Positions 1 to 9,136 are shown, counted from the first letter of the stretch. The stretch is DNA of 64,000 nt from an uncultured Acidimicrobiales bacterium (GCA_937922805.1 CALAJV010000003.1:186001-250000); one strand, 5' to 3'. Notes: generated by a model not told the origin, from the sequence alone. Numbers and translations are program-made.

Positions 1-2
1 AG

Positions 3-170
3 GTGTTGCTCAAGCCGGCGAGTTCTGGTTTGGGCCTCATTGCCCGTGTAAGCCAACTCGGTGTGTCAACTGCACTAGTGGCCAGCCTGGTGGCGGTACA
101 AAACGATCGCATTAACGATTCAGAACGTAGTTTGAGTGGAAAATGTTACGCCTTCGATGGTAGTCGGTGA
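3..170 (+). CDS. possible 3' end of a gene cut by the left window edge
   Basis: One forward frame is open from the window edge to a TGA at 168-170, giving 55 residues. The first part (VLLKPASSGLGLIARVSQ) faintly resembles the strand-helix repeat of enolase-superfamily barrels such as o-succinylbenzoate synthase, but the C-terminal part does not continue the match. It may equally be a non-coding open frame. No function is proposed. Confidence 0.15.
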   Translation: MLLKPASSGLGLIARVSQLGVSTALVASLVAVQNDRINDSERSLSGKCYAFDGSR

Positions 171-272
171 TGAATGGCTCTCCTAGTAACGATCCCTTAT
201 AGAGATATACAGCGAAGCGTCACAATCCCACCTGATTCATCATGACGTTGGGGGCACAACTAGGATCGGGCT

Positions 273-1142
273 ATGAAAACGGGGGCATCACTTGGGGCAG
301 CGGCGATTTGTGTCGCCATTGGAGCGGCGGTTGGAGCAGCCGGAAGCTTTGGCGGAGAAAGCCTCGGACCAGTCAAAATTTTCGCGCTCTGTGTTGCGGT
401 GGCATTTGTAGTCAACTGGATTGTTTACATTCCTTCGTTCATTGGCCAAACCGAACACTTCTTCGATCTGACCGGATCGTTAACCTACTTAACGGTTACC
501 GCTCTCGCCTTGCTCTCCGTCGGTACCTATGATCTTCGCACATTCGTGCTGGCGGCCCTCATAGCCATTTGGGCCACCAGGCTTGGCACCTTTCTGTTTC
601 GCCGAGTTCGCGCTGCTGGTAAAGACCGTCGCTTTGACGTCATGAAGACGCGATGGGGCCAGTTCCTGTTTACTTGGACAACCCAAGGCCTGTGGGTAGT
701 TTTTACCTCAGCCGCCGCCATTGCCGCTATCACCTCTGGGGCCAAACAGAGCTTCGGGCTATTTGGAGTCATCGGTCTGCTGGTTTGGATTGCCGGATTT
801 TCAACGGAAGTGATCGCTGACCGTCAGAAATCAGCATTTCGAAACGACAAGGCGAACAAGGACACCTTCATCCGGTCCGGGCTTTGGTCTTGGTCTCGCC
901 ACCCAAACTACTTTGGTGAGATCACGTTGTGGACCGGAGTAGCCCTGATCTCCTTCCCAGCTCTGCAAGGTTGGCAATACGTGACGTTGGCATCCCCGGC
1001 CTTCGTCTTCGTGCTACTCACCCGAGTGAGTGGAGTCGGAATGCTTGAGCGTCGAGCAGACAAGAAGTGGGGCGGGCAACCCGACTATGAGGCGTACAAA
1101 AAGGCTACTCCAGTCTTGTTCCCTCGTCCGCCGTCGACCTAA
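273..1142 (+). CDS. DUF1295 / steroid 5-alpha-reductase-like membrane protein
   Basis: A 289-residue polytopic inner-membrane protein. The C-terminal half carries the family signature around SGLWSWSRHPNYFGE followed by a hydrophobic segment, as in DUF1295 proteins, which belong to the same superfamily as steroid 5-alpha reductases and isoprenylcysteine methyltransferases. About seven hydrophobic segments can be seen, beginning at the N-terminus. The ATG at 273 is preferred because AGGATC lies about five bases upstream and the membrane segments start directly after it; an ATG at 242 opens a different, unlikely frame. The family is predicted to reduce or modify a lipid substrate, but the substrate is unknown. 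The gene stands alone, converging on the binding lipoprotein at 1174. Confidence 0.85.
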   Translation: MKTGASLGAAAICVAIGAAVGAAGSFGGESLGPVKIFALCVAVAFVVNWIVYIPSFIGQTEHFFDLTGSLTYLTVTALALLSVGTYDLRTFVLAALIAIWATRLGTFLFRRVRAAGKDRRFDVMKTRWGQFLFTWTTQGLWVVFTSAAAIAAITSGAKQSFGLFGVIGLLVWIAGFSTEVIADRQKSAFRNDKANKDTFIRSGLWSWSRHPNYFGEITLWTGVALISFPALQGWQYVTLASPAFVFVLLTRVSGVGMLERRADKKWGGQPDYEAYKKATPVLFPRPPST

Positions 1143-1172
1143 ACCAACTCAACAAGGCCCAACTCAACAAGG
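1143..1172. repeat. exact 15-bp tandem duplication
   Basis: ccaactcaacaaggc occurs twice in a row between the convergent stop codons of the DUF1295 gene and the binding lipoprotein. It overlaps neither coding sequence by more than a few bases. There are only two copies, so it is probably a slippage product. Confidence 0.7.
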
Positions 1173-1173
1173 C

Positions 1174-2247
1174 CTAGCCGTCGGCGGCTAGCCAAGTTTC
1201 CCACCGATCCTGATTGTCTTCAATCCACTCGGTCGTAACCTCATCAACGGATTTGTCTAGCGATTCGACCGAGTGAGTAATTGCCAATTGATCTTCAGTC
1301 GTGAGGGTAAAGTTCCGGAGAAATGTTTCTACGTCCGGCGCCTGCTCTGCCAGCTGCGGGGATCCCAACTTCACCAACGCTTCCTCCGGATAGTCGCAGC
1401 GTAGGAGCTGACCGTCGGCGAACGCTTGGACACATGCTTCGTCCCGTTCGGGCAACGCTACGTTGACCAAATCGAATTCGGTGATCTCAGCCGTCGGTGT
1501 CCACCAGTAAGCGAGAATTGGTTCTTGGCTTGAGGTCGCCGACGCTAGCTCTCGCCTGGTTGTTTCATCAGAGCCCGAATACTCGACAACAAACGGAATG
1601 TCGAGCGACGTCATCAGCTCTTCGTCGAAGGTTACGTAGTCTGGATTGGTGCCGAGGAACCGCCCCGACTCGCCAGTCTCATCGGTGGCGAATTGCTTAG
1701 CCACATCGAGGTTGCGGAACCCTTCCCAAGTCGCCAACGTCGGATCAGCTTCGACCAAGTACCGAGGCACGAACCAGCCGACTTTGGCTGTCACGCCCAG
1801 GTCCCCGAGACGAGCAACCCGTCCAGAGTTGATGAACTCGACCTCAGATTCCTCCAGCGTCGACACCCATAGCTCCAGTACAGCTGAAACCTCACCACTA
1901 GCCAGATCCTGAAGCAGGCCGTCGATATCAAGCACATCAACCAACGTCACTGGGTATCCGAGTCGTCGTTCAATCAGCTTCTCGGCAATAACACCGTTGG
2001 CTCTAGCGGCAGTCCAGTCGGTAACTGCAATCGTTATGGTTGGCTTAGGCCCCGCCTTGTTAGGCGTTAGTAAACCGTCATTGATCGGCGAACTTGATTG
2101 GCCGGTTGATTCACTCGAATCTGATTGCCCGCCAGAGCAGCTGACCGCTAAGAGTGCCAACACGAAGCAAAGCGACATCAAGCGAAAGAAACGCAAGCTT
2201 AGATAGTGGCCCTGTGAACGAGCAGTGTCAGTGATCACCGAATTCAA
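1174..2247 (-). CDS. glycine betaine/proline-type ABC transporter substrate-binding lipoprotein
   Basis: A 357-residue lipoprotein of the OpuAC type. Arg19 and Arg22 precede a hydrophobic stretch that ends in a lipobox (LLAVSC, Cys37), followed by a Ser/Gly-rich linker. The mature part has the Trp-rich signature expected of a quaternary-amine cation-pi box: TDWTAARANG, LELWVST and AYWWTPTAE. Family members capture glycine betaine, choline, proline betaine or related compounds for an ABC importer. No ATPase or permease gene is adjacent, so this is an orphan binding protein whose transporter must lie elsewhere. The next gene upstream on the same strand is an ornithine-cyclodeaminase-family enzyme 33 bp away, which could form an operon with it. 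The ligand is inferred from the family only. Confidence 0.85.
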   Translation of the reverse strand: MNSVITDTARSQGHYLSLRFFRLMSLCFVLALLAVSCSGGQSDSSESTGQSSSPINDGLLTPNKAGPKPTITIAVTDWTAARANGVIAEKLIERRLGYPVTLVDVLDIDGLLQDLASGEVSAVLELWVSTLEESEVEFINSGRVARLGDLGVTAKVGWFVPRYLVEADPTLATWEGFRNLDVAKQFATDETGESGRFLGTNPDYVTFDEELMTSLDIPFVVEYSGSDETTRRELASATSSQEPILAYWWTPTAEITEFDLVNVALPERDEACVQAFADGQLLRCDYPEEALVKLGSPQLAEQAPDVETFLRNFTLTTEDQLAITHSVESLDKSVDEVTTEWIEDNQDRWETWLAADG

Positions 2248-2280
2248 TGGTAGCCAAACCGTTGTCTAATTCTGGGTCGC

Positions 2281-3210
2281 TTAGTCAAAGATCAGTTTGG
2301 CAGCTGCTACATCTTCTAACGCCGTTCCCGCCGACTTAAAAAGTGTGATTTCGTCGTCCGATGTTCGAAGCGGGCAAGTCCCAGCCACGATTTCGGCCAG
2401 ATCTCCTTGTATTTCATCGACTGCCAGTAGACCGGACTCAATTGGCTGGGCTAGGTCCCCCGCTAGCATCGCGTCCCCTCGGGTGTCGACCCATACATTT
2501 GACCGACGGATCACATCATCGTCTGTCTCCCGCATTTGGGCGGTGAAGCTACCAATCAGGTCTACGTGAACCCCCGGTTTGAGCAAGGTTCCTTTGATTA
2601 CCGGCGTTGTTGCCCCGGTAACACATGAAATCACATCGGCTTCGGTCACGGCTTCGTCCAAGTCTTCGACAACAATTGCATCCAGTCCGATCAGACGAAG
2701 ATCCGAAACGACCTGAGCTGCTTTGGCCGGGCGCCTACCCCATACTCCCACCGTCTGGTACGACCGAACCGCGCAATGCGCTTGCGCCGCCATTGGGCCG
2801 AGAGCACCGGTTCCGACCACCAGTAACCGCTGAGCCGATTTGCGGGCGAGTCGGTTAGCAGCAACCGCCGACGCTCCCGCGGTGCGTCTTGCCGTTAGCT
2901 CGTTGCCATCACAAGCCCCGAGGAAGGTGCCGTTTGTTCCGTCAAACAACAGGACGCCAGCGTTGACTGTTGGCAGTTCGAGCTCGCTGTTCTCCGGGAA
3001 AAAAGTCACCACCTTCACCGCGACAACGTCGCCGACAATCCACCCCGATTTTAGCAAAAGAGCCGCATCAGCTCGGCCTGGCACCTCCAACGTGTGGGCA
3101 GTACGCATCGGAGCGAACGCCTCTTCGGATAAGAACACATCTTCAATAGCGGCCAGCAATGCTGACCATGGCAAAGCGTCGGCAACTTGTTGCGAATCAA
3201 AAAATCTCAT
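2281..3210 (-). CDS. ornithine cyclodeaminase / mu-crystallin family protein
   Basis: A 309-residue soluble protein with the family's fold order: an N-terminal substrate domain including VVAVKVVTFFPENS (the Lys is expected to contact substrate), then a Rossmann domain with a dinucleotide-binding glycine motif VVGTGALGPMAAQAH near residue 130. Members act as ornithine cyclodeaminase, NAD(P)-dependent alanine dehydrogenase, ketimine reductase or related imine reductases. Sequence reading alone does not separate these. The start ATG at 3208-3210 is followed at once by the typical N-terminus (MRFFDSQQVADAL). It is 33 bp upstream of the binding lipoprotein on the same strand, so co-transcription is likely. 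It is divergent from the fructosamine-kinase-like gene. Confidence 0.85.
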   Translation of the reverse strand: MRFFDSQQVADALPWSALLAAIEDVFLSEEAFAPMRTAHTLEVPGRADAALLLKSGWIVGDVVAVKVVTFFPENSELELPTVNAGVLLFDGTNGTFLGACDGNELTARRTAGASAVAANRLARKSAQRLLVVGTGALGPMAAQAHCAVRSYQTVGVWGRRPAKAAQVVSDLRLIGLDAIVVEDLDEAVTEADVISCVTGATTPVIKGTLLKPGVHVDLIGSFTAQMRETDDDVIRRSNVWVDTRGDAMLAGDLAQPIESGLLAVDEIQGDLAEIVAGTCPLRTSDDEITLFKSAGTALEDVAAAKLIFD

Positions 3211-3344
3211 GTGCTCCTACTCTTCGGACTAGTCCTGCCGGCGGTCGATCGACTGCATTGGGAGACCACGGGCTTTACCTTACTGCAGCTGGTGTGGGCG
3301 GCGCTCTTGTCGTTGCTAGCTATATCGCTACGCTAGACGCGATA

Positions 3345-4247
3345 ATGAGCTCGACGAAAACGACCGAACCCGACCAACTCATTCGACAAATACAGAAAAT
3401 TTGCCAAGCCACCGTTATCGTTATGTCGCCATTGTCCGGTGGCGACTTCGCCACTGCGTATCGGGTCGAGCTCGACGATGGTCGGATTGTGTTCGCTAAA
3501 ACTCACCGGGATCCACCACCTGGTTTCTTCACAACCGAGGCCAATGGTCTTAGATGGCTAGCCGAGCCGGCAGTCGTTAATGTTGCTCGGGTTCTGGGAG
3601 TTACCGACAATGCTCCGGCCTGTTTGGTTGTGGAATGGATTGAGCCGGGTGATCGCGTTTCTAGCCAAAATGGGCTATCAACGTCAAGCGAGGTGAGCTT
3701 TGGTCTGAGTTTGGCCCAACTTCATCAAGTCGACGCGCCAAGCTTTGGCCGCCAGGATTGTCGAACCACAGGTAGCCAAGCGTTACCGAACGACCCATGC
3801 TCGACTTGGCCAGAGTTCTACGCTGATCGTAGATTACGCCCTTTGGCAGAACGAGCGGCCCAAGCCAACGCCCTGCCCCACGCCACTATTGATCGTCTGT
3901 TGCGAGTAGCAGATCGGCTACCAGACCTTGCCTCCGTCGACGAACCGCCGGCTCGTCTTCACGGGGACTTGTGGGCCGGTAATCGGGTGATCGACCGACA
4001 AGGTGCGAACTGGATTATCGATCCGGCCGCCCATGGAGGCCACCGTGAGTTCGACCTGGCCATGATGCGCCTGTTCGGAGGGTTCAGCGACGACTGTTTC
4101 TTGGCCTACAACAACGTCTACCCACTGTCTGATGGCTGGCAGGAACGGGTTCGGTTGCACCAACTGGCCCCACTAGTTGTCCACGCCATCAAGTTTGGTG
4201 GCGGCTACGTCGCTGGCGTTGAGGACGCTCTGTCGGCCTACATCTAG
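3345..4247 (+). CDS. fructosamine/ketosamine-3-kinase family protein
   Basis: A protein-kinase-like small-molecule kinase of 300 residues from the ATG at 3345. The reading frame is open further upstream to 3159, but that extension overlaps the divergent gene's start and lacks family similarity, so the later ATG is chosen. Visible motifs are a Gly-rich start (LSGGDFATAYRVEL), an ATP-lysine region (IVFAKTH), the catalytic loop RLHGDLWAGN and the metal-binding segment IDPAAHGGHREFDLAMM. Family members phosphorylate fructosamines and ribulosamines on protein lysines to start deglycation; other substrates in the same fold cannot be excluded. The upstream neighbour is divergent with about 135 bp between starts. 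Confidence 0.85.
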   Translation: MSSTKTTEPDQLIRQIQKICQATVIVMSPLSGGDFATAYRVELDDGRIVFAKTHRDPPPGFFTTEANGLRWLAEPAVVNVARVLGVTDNAPACLVVEWIEPGDRVSSQNGLSTSSEVSFGLSLAQLHQVDAPSFGRQDCRTTGSQALPNDPCSTWPEFYADRRLRPLAERAAQANALPHATIDRLLRVADRLPDLASVDEPPARLHGDLWAGNRVIDRQGANWIIDPAAHGGHREFDLAMMRLFGGFSDDCFLAYNNVYPLSDGWQERVRLHQLAPLVVHAIKFGGGYVAGVEDALSAYI

Positions 4248-4399
4248 GCCGGACGAACAACCAAGTCATCCCGCAAAGCCAACGAGCTCAAATGGGCAGG
4301 GTTGGGAGCCCCGACTAAGGTCTAACCAGAGGTCGTTGGTGCGAGCATAGGAACCAGGCGATTACCACCGTTGGGCCACGTATCAGATCGGAGAGCTGC

Positions 4400-5134
4400 A
4401 TGACAGGACGTTTGGACGGCAAAGTTGCGCTTATCACTGGGGGCGCCAGGGGCCAAGGAGAAGCTGAGAGTCGATTGTTCGCGGCCGAAGGCGCCACCGT
4501 AGTCCTGACCGACATCTTGACGTCGGAGGGGCAAACCGTAGCCAGCGAGATAGGTGGACAATTCCATCATCACGATGTCCGAGACGCCCACTCATGGTCA
4601 AGCATCGTAAAGCAAACGCTAACCGATCACGGCCGCATCGATGTCTTGGTCAACAATGCAGGGATTTTCCGCATCGCCAGTATGGCTGACACTGATCAGG
4701 CACTCTGGGACGACACAATCGGCATCAACCAAACCGGCGTTTTTCTCGGCATGCAAACAATCTCCCCGTCAATGGTGGAGAACAAAAGCGGCTCGATAAT
4801 CAACATCTCCTCTATCGCTGGACTTCGGGGTGCCGGGATGGCTATCGCCTACGCAGCATCGAAGTGGGCAGTGCGAGGCATGACCAAAAGCGCGGCCCAA
4901 GAACTTGCCGCCAGTAACGTTCGAGTAAATTCAATCCATCCAGGAATTATCGACACACCAATGATCGATGAATTTGACAATGCCGGTGTCCGGCAGCGCA
5001 CGGTCGATCGGATCCCGATGGGTCGGGTGGCAGAAGCAACCGATGTGGCGAACTTGGCGCTGTTTTTAGCTTCGGATGAAAGTTCATACTGCACCGGCTC
5101 AGAGTTCGTCATAGATGGCGGCTTCACCGCCTAA
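4400..5134 (+). CDS. SDR family NAD(P)-dependent oxidoreductase
   Basis: A 244-residue classical short-chain dehydrogenase. The cofactor motif TGGARGQG is at residues 13-20, NNAG at 85-88, catalytic Asn110, Ser in ISSIAG near 137-138, and Tyr151-x3-Lys155 (YAASK). An Asp near the end of the second beta strand (VLTDIL) suggests preference for NAD(H). The sequence style is that of 3-alpha/20-beta-hydroxysteroid or 3-oxoacyl reductase-like SDRs, but the substrate cannot be read. The ATG at 4400 gives the standard N-terminus. A possible terminator follows the stop. Confidence 0.93.
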   Translation: MTGRLDGKVALITGGARGQGEAESRLFAAEGATVVLTDILTSEGQTVASEIGGQFHHHDVRDAHSWSSIVKQTLTDHGRIDVLVNNAGIFRIASMADTDQALWDDTIGINQTGVFLGMQTISPSMVENKSGSIINISSIAGLRGAGMAIAYAASKWAVRGMTKSAAQELAASNVRVNSIHPGIIDTPMIDEFDNAGVRQRTVDRIPMGRVAEATDVANLALFLASDESSYCTGSEFVIDGGFTA

Positions 5135-5151
5135 CTAGGGACAGGGCTCAA

Positions 5152-5194
5152 AGACTGAGGTTTCGGCCGGTCGACCCCCTCGGTCTACAATTTT
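5152..5194 (+). terminator. possible rho-independent terminator after the SDR gene
   Basis: A 9-bp stem (agactgagg paired with cctcggtct, one G-T pair) with a GC-rich internal loop is followed by acaatttt. It lies 18 bp after the SDR stop. The loop is long, so the call is tentative. Confidence 0.4.
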
Positions 5195-5318
5195 CACTGA
5201 TCACACTCACGTAAACATGCGCAGCTCGAGCAGCGTCGGCTCAACACCCAGATGAGGACGAAGTGGACGGTAATCACGACAATCACAGCCACGACCACAA
5301 CCACTAGACCCATCACGC

Positions 5319-6482
5319 TTGTCTGAACAATCCGAAGCCACGACCGGTCGAAACAATAGGTTTGCGCTGATCCCCTACTACCTAGGTGGCTTCCTTGGCC
5401 CGTTCGGGACCATGGTCATCATTCCGATGTTTCCGGAACTGCGAGATCAGTTCGGGGTCGATTCCAGCACCATAAGCTGGGGATTCTCGGCTTATCTATT
5501 TCCAATGGCTGCGCTACTGATCGTTTCGGGAACTACCGGCGAACGTTTCGGTCGAGGGCGGGTTCTGAAAATCGCTTTGGTTATCTATGCCATTGCGTCA
5601 CTCGGTTGTTCGCTAGCTCCATCACTCCCCTGGTTTCTTGCTTCGAGGGCAACTCAAGGGGCAGCCAACGCGTTCGTTACGCCGCTGTTGGTCGCTGGGA
5701 TTGCCGACATAACGCAGCGAAGCGAGCTCGGGCGCAAGGTCGGCATGTACGGGAGCTTTCAAGCAATCGGCGGAGGCCTAGCCCCCTTTGTCGGCGGGTT
5801 GGCTGCCAGCACCGACTGGCGCTACGCCTTTTGGGGAACGGTTGCGGTAACCGCAATCGTCGCTGGCTTCGCCCCTCGTGGCGCTCCAGCTCGGAAGGGT
5901 CAGTCGCTGTCCATTCGCCCCTTGATTTCAGTCAAGTTTCTAGCACTTGGAATAGCTGCTTTCACCGCGGCCGCTGGCCCGATTGGAGCCGGGGTGCTTG
6001 TCGGGTTCAAGGCCCGAGACATTCTCAACATGGACCCCGGAGCTGCTGGTTTACTACTAGCTGGCGGCAGCGTTGGAGCAGCCCTTCTAGGGCCGCTGTT
6101 TGGCAGATCGATCGATACCTTCGGTGCCCGGAAATGCGGAATCGTTGCTGCTTCAACCGTTAGCACCGCTGTCGCTCTTCTAGGCGTCACCCAACAGCCA
6201 ATGACGTTGGCCGTAGCCTTCGTTGTTGCTGGCGCATTATTTGGCTACGTGGTAGCGGTGCTGCAACAATTGGGAGCAACTATTGTCGACCGAAATCGGG
6301 GCGGAGCAGTATCAGCCATGCTTTCGTTTCGTTTCGTCGGGCATGCAGTCGGACCTCTCATCTGGGTGCCAGTGTTTGAAACCAATCAACTACTGGCGTT
6401 CGTAGGGTCCGCCGCTATGGGCCTAGCCACCTTGGTCGCCTTAGCTATGGCCACGAGTCGGAAGGCGACGCCGTTCTCGTAG
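5319..6482 (+). CDS. MFS transporter
   Basis: A 387-residue major facilitator superfamily carrier with about twelve hydrophobic segments. Between segments 2 and 3 is the loop GTTGERFGRGRVLKIAL, matching the conserved MFS loop (G-x3-D/E-R-x-G-R-R/K). A second copy, GRSIDTFGARKCG, sits between segments 8 and 9. No ATG fits the N-terminus: the frame is closed by a stop at 5271 and the only suitable start is TTG at 5319, so initiation here is uncertain. Overall style is that of drug/H+ antiporters (DHA family). Substrate unknown. It converges with the next MFS gene. Confidence 0.88.
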   Translation: MSEQSEATTGRNNRFALIPYYLGGFLGPFGTMVIIPMFPELRDQFGVDSSTISWGFSAYLFPMAALLIVSGTTGERFGRGRVLKIALVIYAIASLGCSLAPSLPWFLASRATQGAANAFVTPLLVAGIADITQRSELGRKVGMYGSFQAIGGGLAPFVGGLAASTDWRYAFWGTVAVTAIVAGFAPRGAPARKGQSLSIRPLISVKFLALGIAAFTAAAGPIGAGVLVGFKARDILNMDPGAAGLLLAGGSVGAALLGPLFGRSIDTFGARKCGIVAASTVSTAVALLGVTQQPMTLAVAFVVAGALFGYVVAVLQQLGATIVDRNRGGAVSAMLSFRFVGHAVGPLIWVPVFETNQLLAFVGSAAMGLATLVALAMATSRKATPFS

Positions 6483-6536
6483 GTCTGACCGCTGGTTGAT
6501 TCCAACGGCCGTTCTCGACAAATGAACTCTTGCTCG

Positions 6537-7805
6537 CTACAAATCGACCCGGGTAGCCAAGTCTCGACCTTCCGGCCGGCGAGGTGGCGTAGCAAGCACA
6601 AAAAAGATCATTCCAGCACCGGCTGCGAAGGCCAGAATTGTGAATCCAAGCCGATAGCTTCCAGTCCGGTCGGCCAAGACGCCAGCCAGTAATGGTCCGC
6701 CCATCATTCCCATCATGACTATGAGCGACGAGGCTCCCATTATTTTTGCAAAGGCAGTCGATCCGAAATAGTCAGCCCGCAACGCTTGCATTAGCGGGCC
6801 TCGGACACCCCATGACAAACCGTGGAATGGAACAAAAAGCCAGATCATCCATCGCTCCGTCGCGTAGGTTAGCAAAAGCAATCCAATCATGTGGCCAATC
6901 ATGGCCACGCAAGCGAGCGCTCTTTTGTTAAAACGGTCGCCCAACACTCCGCCTCCTAGTTGACCCACGAACTGCAGCAGAGGCATAGCTCCACCGACGA
7001 AACTTGCCTCTTGGAGACCAAAGCCCTGTTCTGTTGTTAGGTATAACGGCAGATGAGCAATGACCGCGCCAACGACGAGAAGAGCCGTTCCGTGGCCGAG
7101 CGAAATCATCCAAAATGCTCTGGTTCTCATAGCTCCCGAAGCCGAAAAATGACGAGAAGATACCCCCTCTGCGGTAGGAGGGCTATCTCGGTTCGAACCA
7201 GGTTCGATGCCATCAACATGTTCACCGACCGACCTGGGAGTGTCTCCAAAAATGTTGATCAGCGGCAGTGCAATAGCAACAACAGCCAATCCGCTAGCCG
7301 CAGCTGTCCATCGCCATCCGAACCGCTCCAACACCCAAACGATTCCTGGGGTAGCGATACCGCCGACAGCAAAACCGGTTCCCGATAGAGATAGCGCCTT
7401 CGCTCTGTTTTTCTCGAACCACCGAACGATTGCGGTCGTAACGCTAAGAAAGCCAGACAAGCTAGCACCAACCGCAATCACCAAAAAGGCGGCGAAAAAG
7501 TGAACCAACGTTTGGATTTGGCTCAACCCACCTAACCCGATCGCCATAACCACAACACCCAAGCGCATAACCATCTTCAGCCCGAATTTGTCGAGAGCCC
7601 AACCTTGGATTGGGCCAAGCAAGCCGCTCTCCGCCCGCATCAGGGCAAAGGCCACAGAAAATGTAGTCTTGCTCCAATTAAATTCTCTGGCGAGAAGAAC
7701 TGCGTAGTTTCCATAGGCCTGGGTCACCAAAGCCGACTGCAAAGCCTGAATTACAGCACCCCCAGCGACCAGTCGCCAGCCGCGAAACGGCGGCCTTATT
7801 GACAT
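6537..7805 (-). CDS. MFS transporter, monocarboxylate/oxalate-formate antiporter-like
   Basis: A 422-residue MFS protein with twelve likely membrane segments. The N-terminus (RGWRLVAGGAVIQ) and the segment GPIQGWALDKFGLKMVMRLG resemble the monocarboxylate porter / oxalate-formate antiporter branch. The last residues are charged and cytosolic. It starts 46 bp downstream of the acyl-CoA dehydrogenase gene on the same strand, so the two probably form an operon; import of an organic acid that is then activated and oxidised is a reasonable guess, not shown by the sequence. Confidence 0.9.
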   Translation of the reverse strand: MSIRPPFRGWRLVAGGAVIQALQSALVTQAYGNYAVLLAREFNWSKTTFSVAFALMRAESGLLGPIQGWALDKFGLKMVMRLGVVVMAIGLGGLSQIQTLVHFFAAFLVIAVGASLSGFLSVTTAIVRWFEKNRAKALSLSGTGFAVGGIATPGIVWVLERFGWRWTAAASGLAVVAIALPLINIFGDTPRSVGEHVDGIEPGSNRDSPPTAEGVSSRHFSASGAMRTRAFWMISLGHGTALLVVGAVIAHLPLYLTTEQGFGLQEASFVGGAMPLLQFVGQLGGGVLGDRFNKRALACVAMIGHMIGLLLLTYATERWMIWLFVPFHGLSWGVRGPLMQALRADYFGSTAFAKIMGASSLIVMMGMMGGPLLAGVLADRTGSYRLGFTILAFAAGAGMIFFVLATPPRRPEGRDLATRVDL

Positions 7806-7851
7806 GAACTGCAGTAGATCAAGGTAAACGTGGACCCTCTGTTGTGCGGCG

Positions 7852-9072
7852 CTAGCTTCGACGAGTTTCTGACCAGGTCAGGCCCTTTTGCCCGTTCGGC
7901 TCGCGCGGCAGCCCCAGAGCATGCTCGGCCACAATGTTGCGCTGGACCGCAAACGTACCGCCGCCTATTGTCAGCGCCGGAGCAAACAAGAAACCATAGT
8001 GCCAAACGGGATCGACATCATCATAGTGGCGAGCAGTCGTATTGATTTCGGTAGCGCCACCTCTCGCACCGGGTGGCAGACTCCCGGCTGGGCCAGCACC
8101 GGTAAACACTGCATGAGGGCCGACTAGAGCCGCCGCAGCTTCCATTACGGCTTGGCCGTGCTCATCGGCCATGATCTTTTGGACCGAAGCTTCATGGCCC
8201 GGGGTTTTTCCTGCCAACGTAGCGCTTAAGGTTCGAAGCCGAGAAAGGCGGAGCACTTCAGCGTCGCAATACAACCGAGCCAGGCGCTGCCTTTGAATCG
8301 GGTCCGAAATCGATCCGCTGCTTCGAACCAAGTTAAGGAGATGGTATGCCGATGGACCCGCTCCCCACAGCGAACCACCAGCCGACAATTGAACCCGTTC
8401 GTTTGAGAGGGTGACTTTGGCTAACCGCCAGCCATCGCCCGCATCACCGATTCGGTTTTCAACTGGAAGTCGTACGTTGTCGAAAAATGTTTCGTTGAAC
8501 GAGTGGGCCGTCGTCATGTCGACGATCGGTGACATCGTCAACCCGTCGACGTCAGTAGGGCAAATAAAGTATGAGATCCCTCGGTGTTTCGAAACATCCG
8601 GATCGGTTCTCGCTATCAGAATTCCAAACTTCGATTGGTGTCCACCACTGGTCCATATCTTCGAGCCGTTGATTACATACTCGTCGCCGTCGCGCTCGGC
8701 CTTGGTTGACAGACTAGCCAGGTCTGATCCAGCGTCCGGTTCGGAGAACATCTGACACCAGATCTCCTCCCCAGAGATTATTCCAGGCAGGTACCGCCTT
8801 TTTTGTTCCTCGGTCCCGGCGTGAAGGATAGTCGGACCGGCCCAACCAATACCTATTGCGTTCGCCGGCCGACGAACTCCCGCAGCCGCTAGCTCCTCGT
8901 CAATAATTAGCTGATGGATCGGCTCGGCCTCAAGGCCATATGGCGCAGGCCAGTGGGGAACGACGTAGCCGGCTTCTGCTAGCTGTTGTCCGGTGGGTTC
9001 TGGGTTCGCATTAAGCCATGCTCGCACGTGAAGTCTGCGAGGGTCGTCGTCGGCAGGAAGATCAAAATCCAC
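7852..9072 (-). CDS. acyl-CoA dehydrogenase family protein
   Basis: A 406-residue FAD-dependent acyl-CoA dehydrogenase. N-terminal helical domain, then the central beta-domain signature MFSEPDAGSDLASL and the FAD-contacting KIWTSGGHQ. The C-terminal domain ends with the conserved ALTIGGGTFAVQRNIVAEHA; the usual form at this place is GGTSEIQRN, so Thr-Phe-Ala replaces Thr-Ser-Glu. The family catalyses alpha,beta-dehydrogenation of acyl-CoA esters, passing electrons to ETF. The catalytic Glu was not assigned with confidence. Followed closely by the MFS carrier gene. The substrate, whether fatty, branched or steroid side chain, cannot be read. Confidence 0.92.
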   Translation of the reverse strand: MDFDLPADDDPRRLHVRAWLNANPEPTGQQLAEAGYVVPHWPAPYGLEAEPIHQLIIDEELAAAGVRRPANAIGIGWAGPTILHAGTEEQKRRYLPGIISGEEIWCQMFSEPDAGSDLASLSTKAERDGDEYVINGSKIWTSGGHQSKFGILIARTDPDVSKHRGISYFICPTDVDGLTMSPIVDMTTAHSFNETFFDNVRLPVENRIGDAGDGWRLAKVTLSNERVQLSAGGSLWGAGPSAYHLLNLVRSSGSISDPIQRQRLARLYCDAEVLRLSRLRTLSATLAGKTPGHEASVQKIMADEHGQAVMEAAAALVGPHAVFTGAGPAGSLPPGARGGATEINTTARHYDDVDPVWHYGFLFAPALTIGGGTFAVQRNIVAEHALGLPREPNGQKGLTWSETRRS

Positions 9073-9136
9073 TCCTCAACAATGACCGCCGATTGCTTTC
9101 ACCACAAATCGACGTCGACTCCAGCCTGACCCGATG

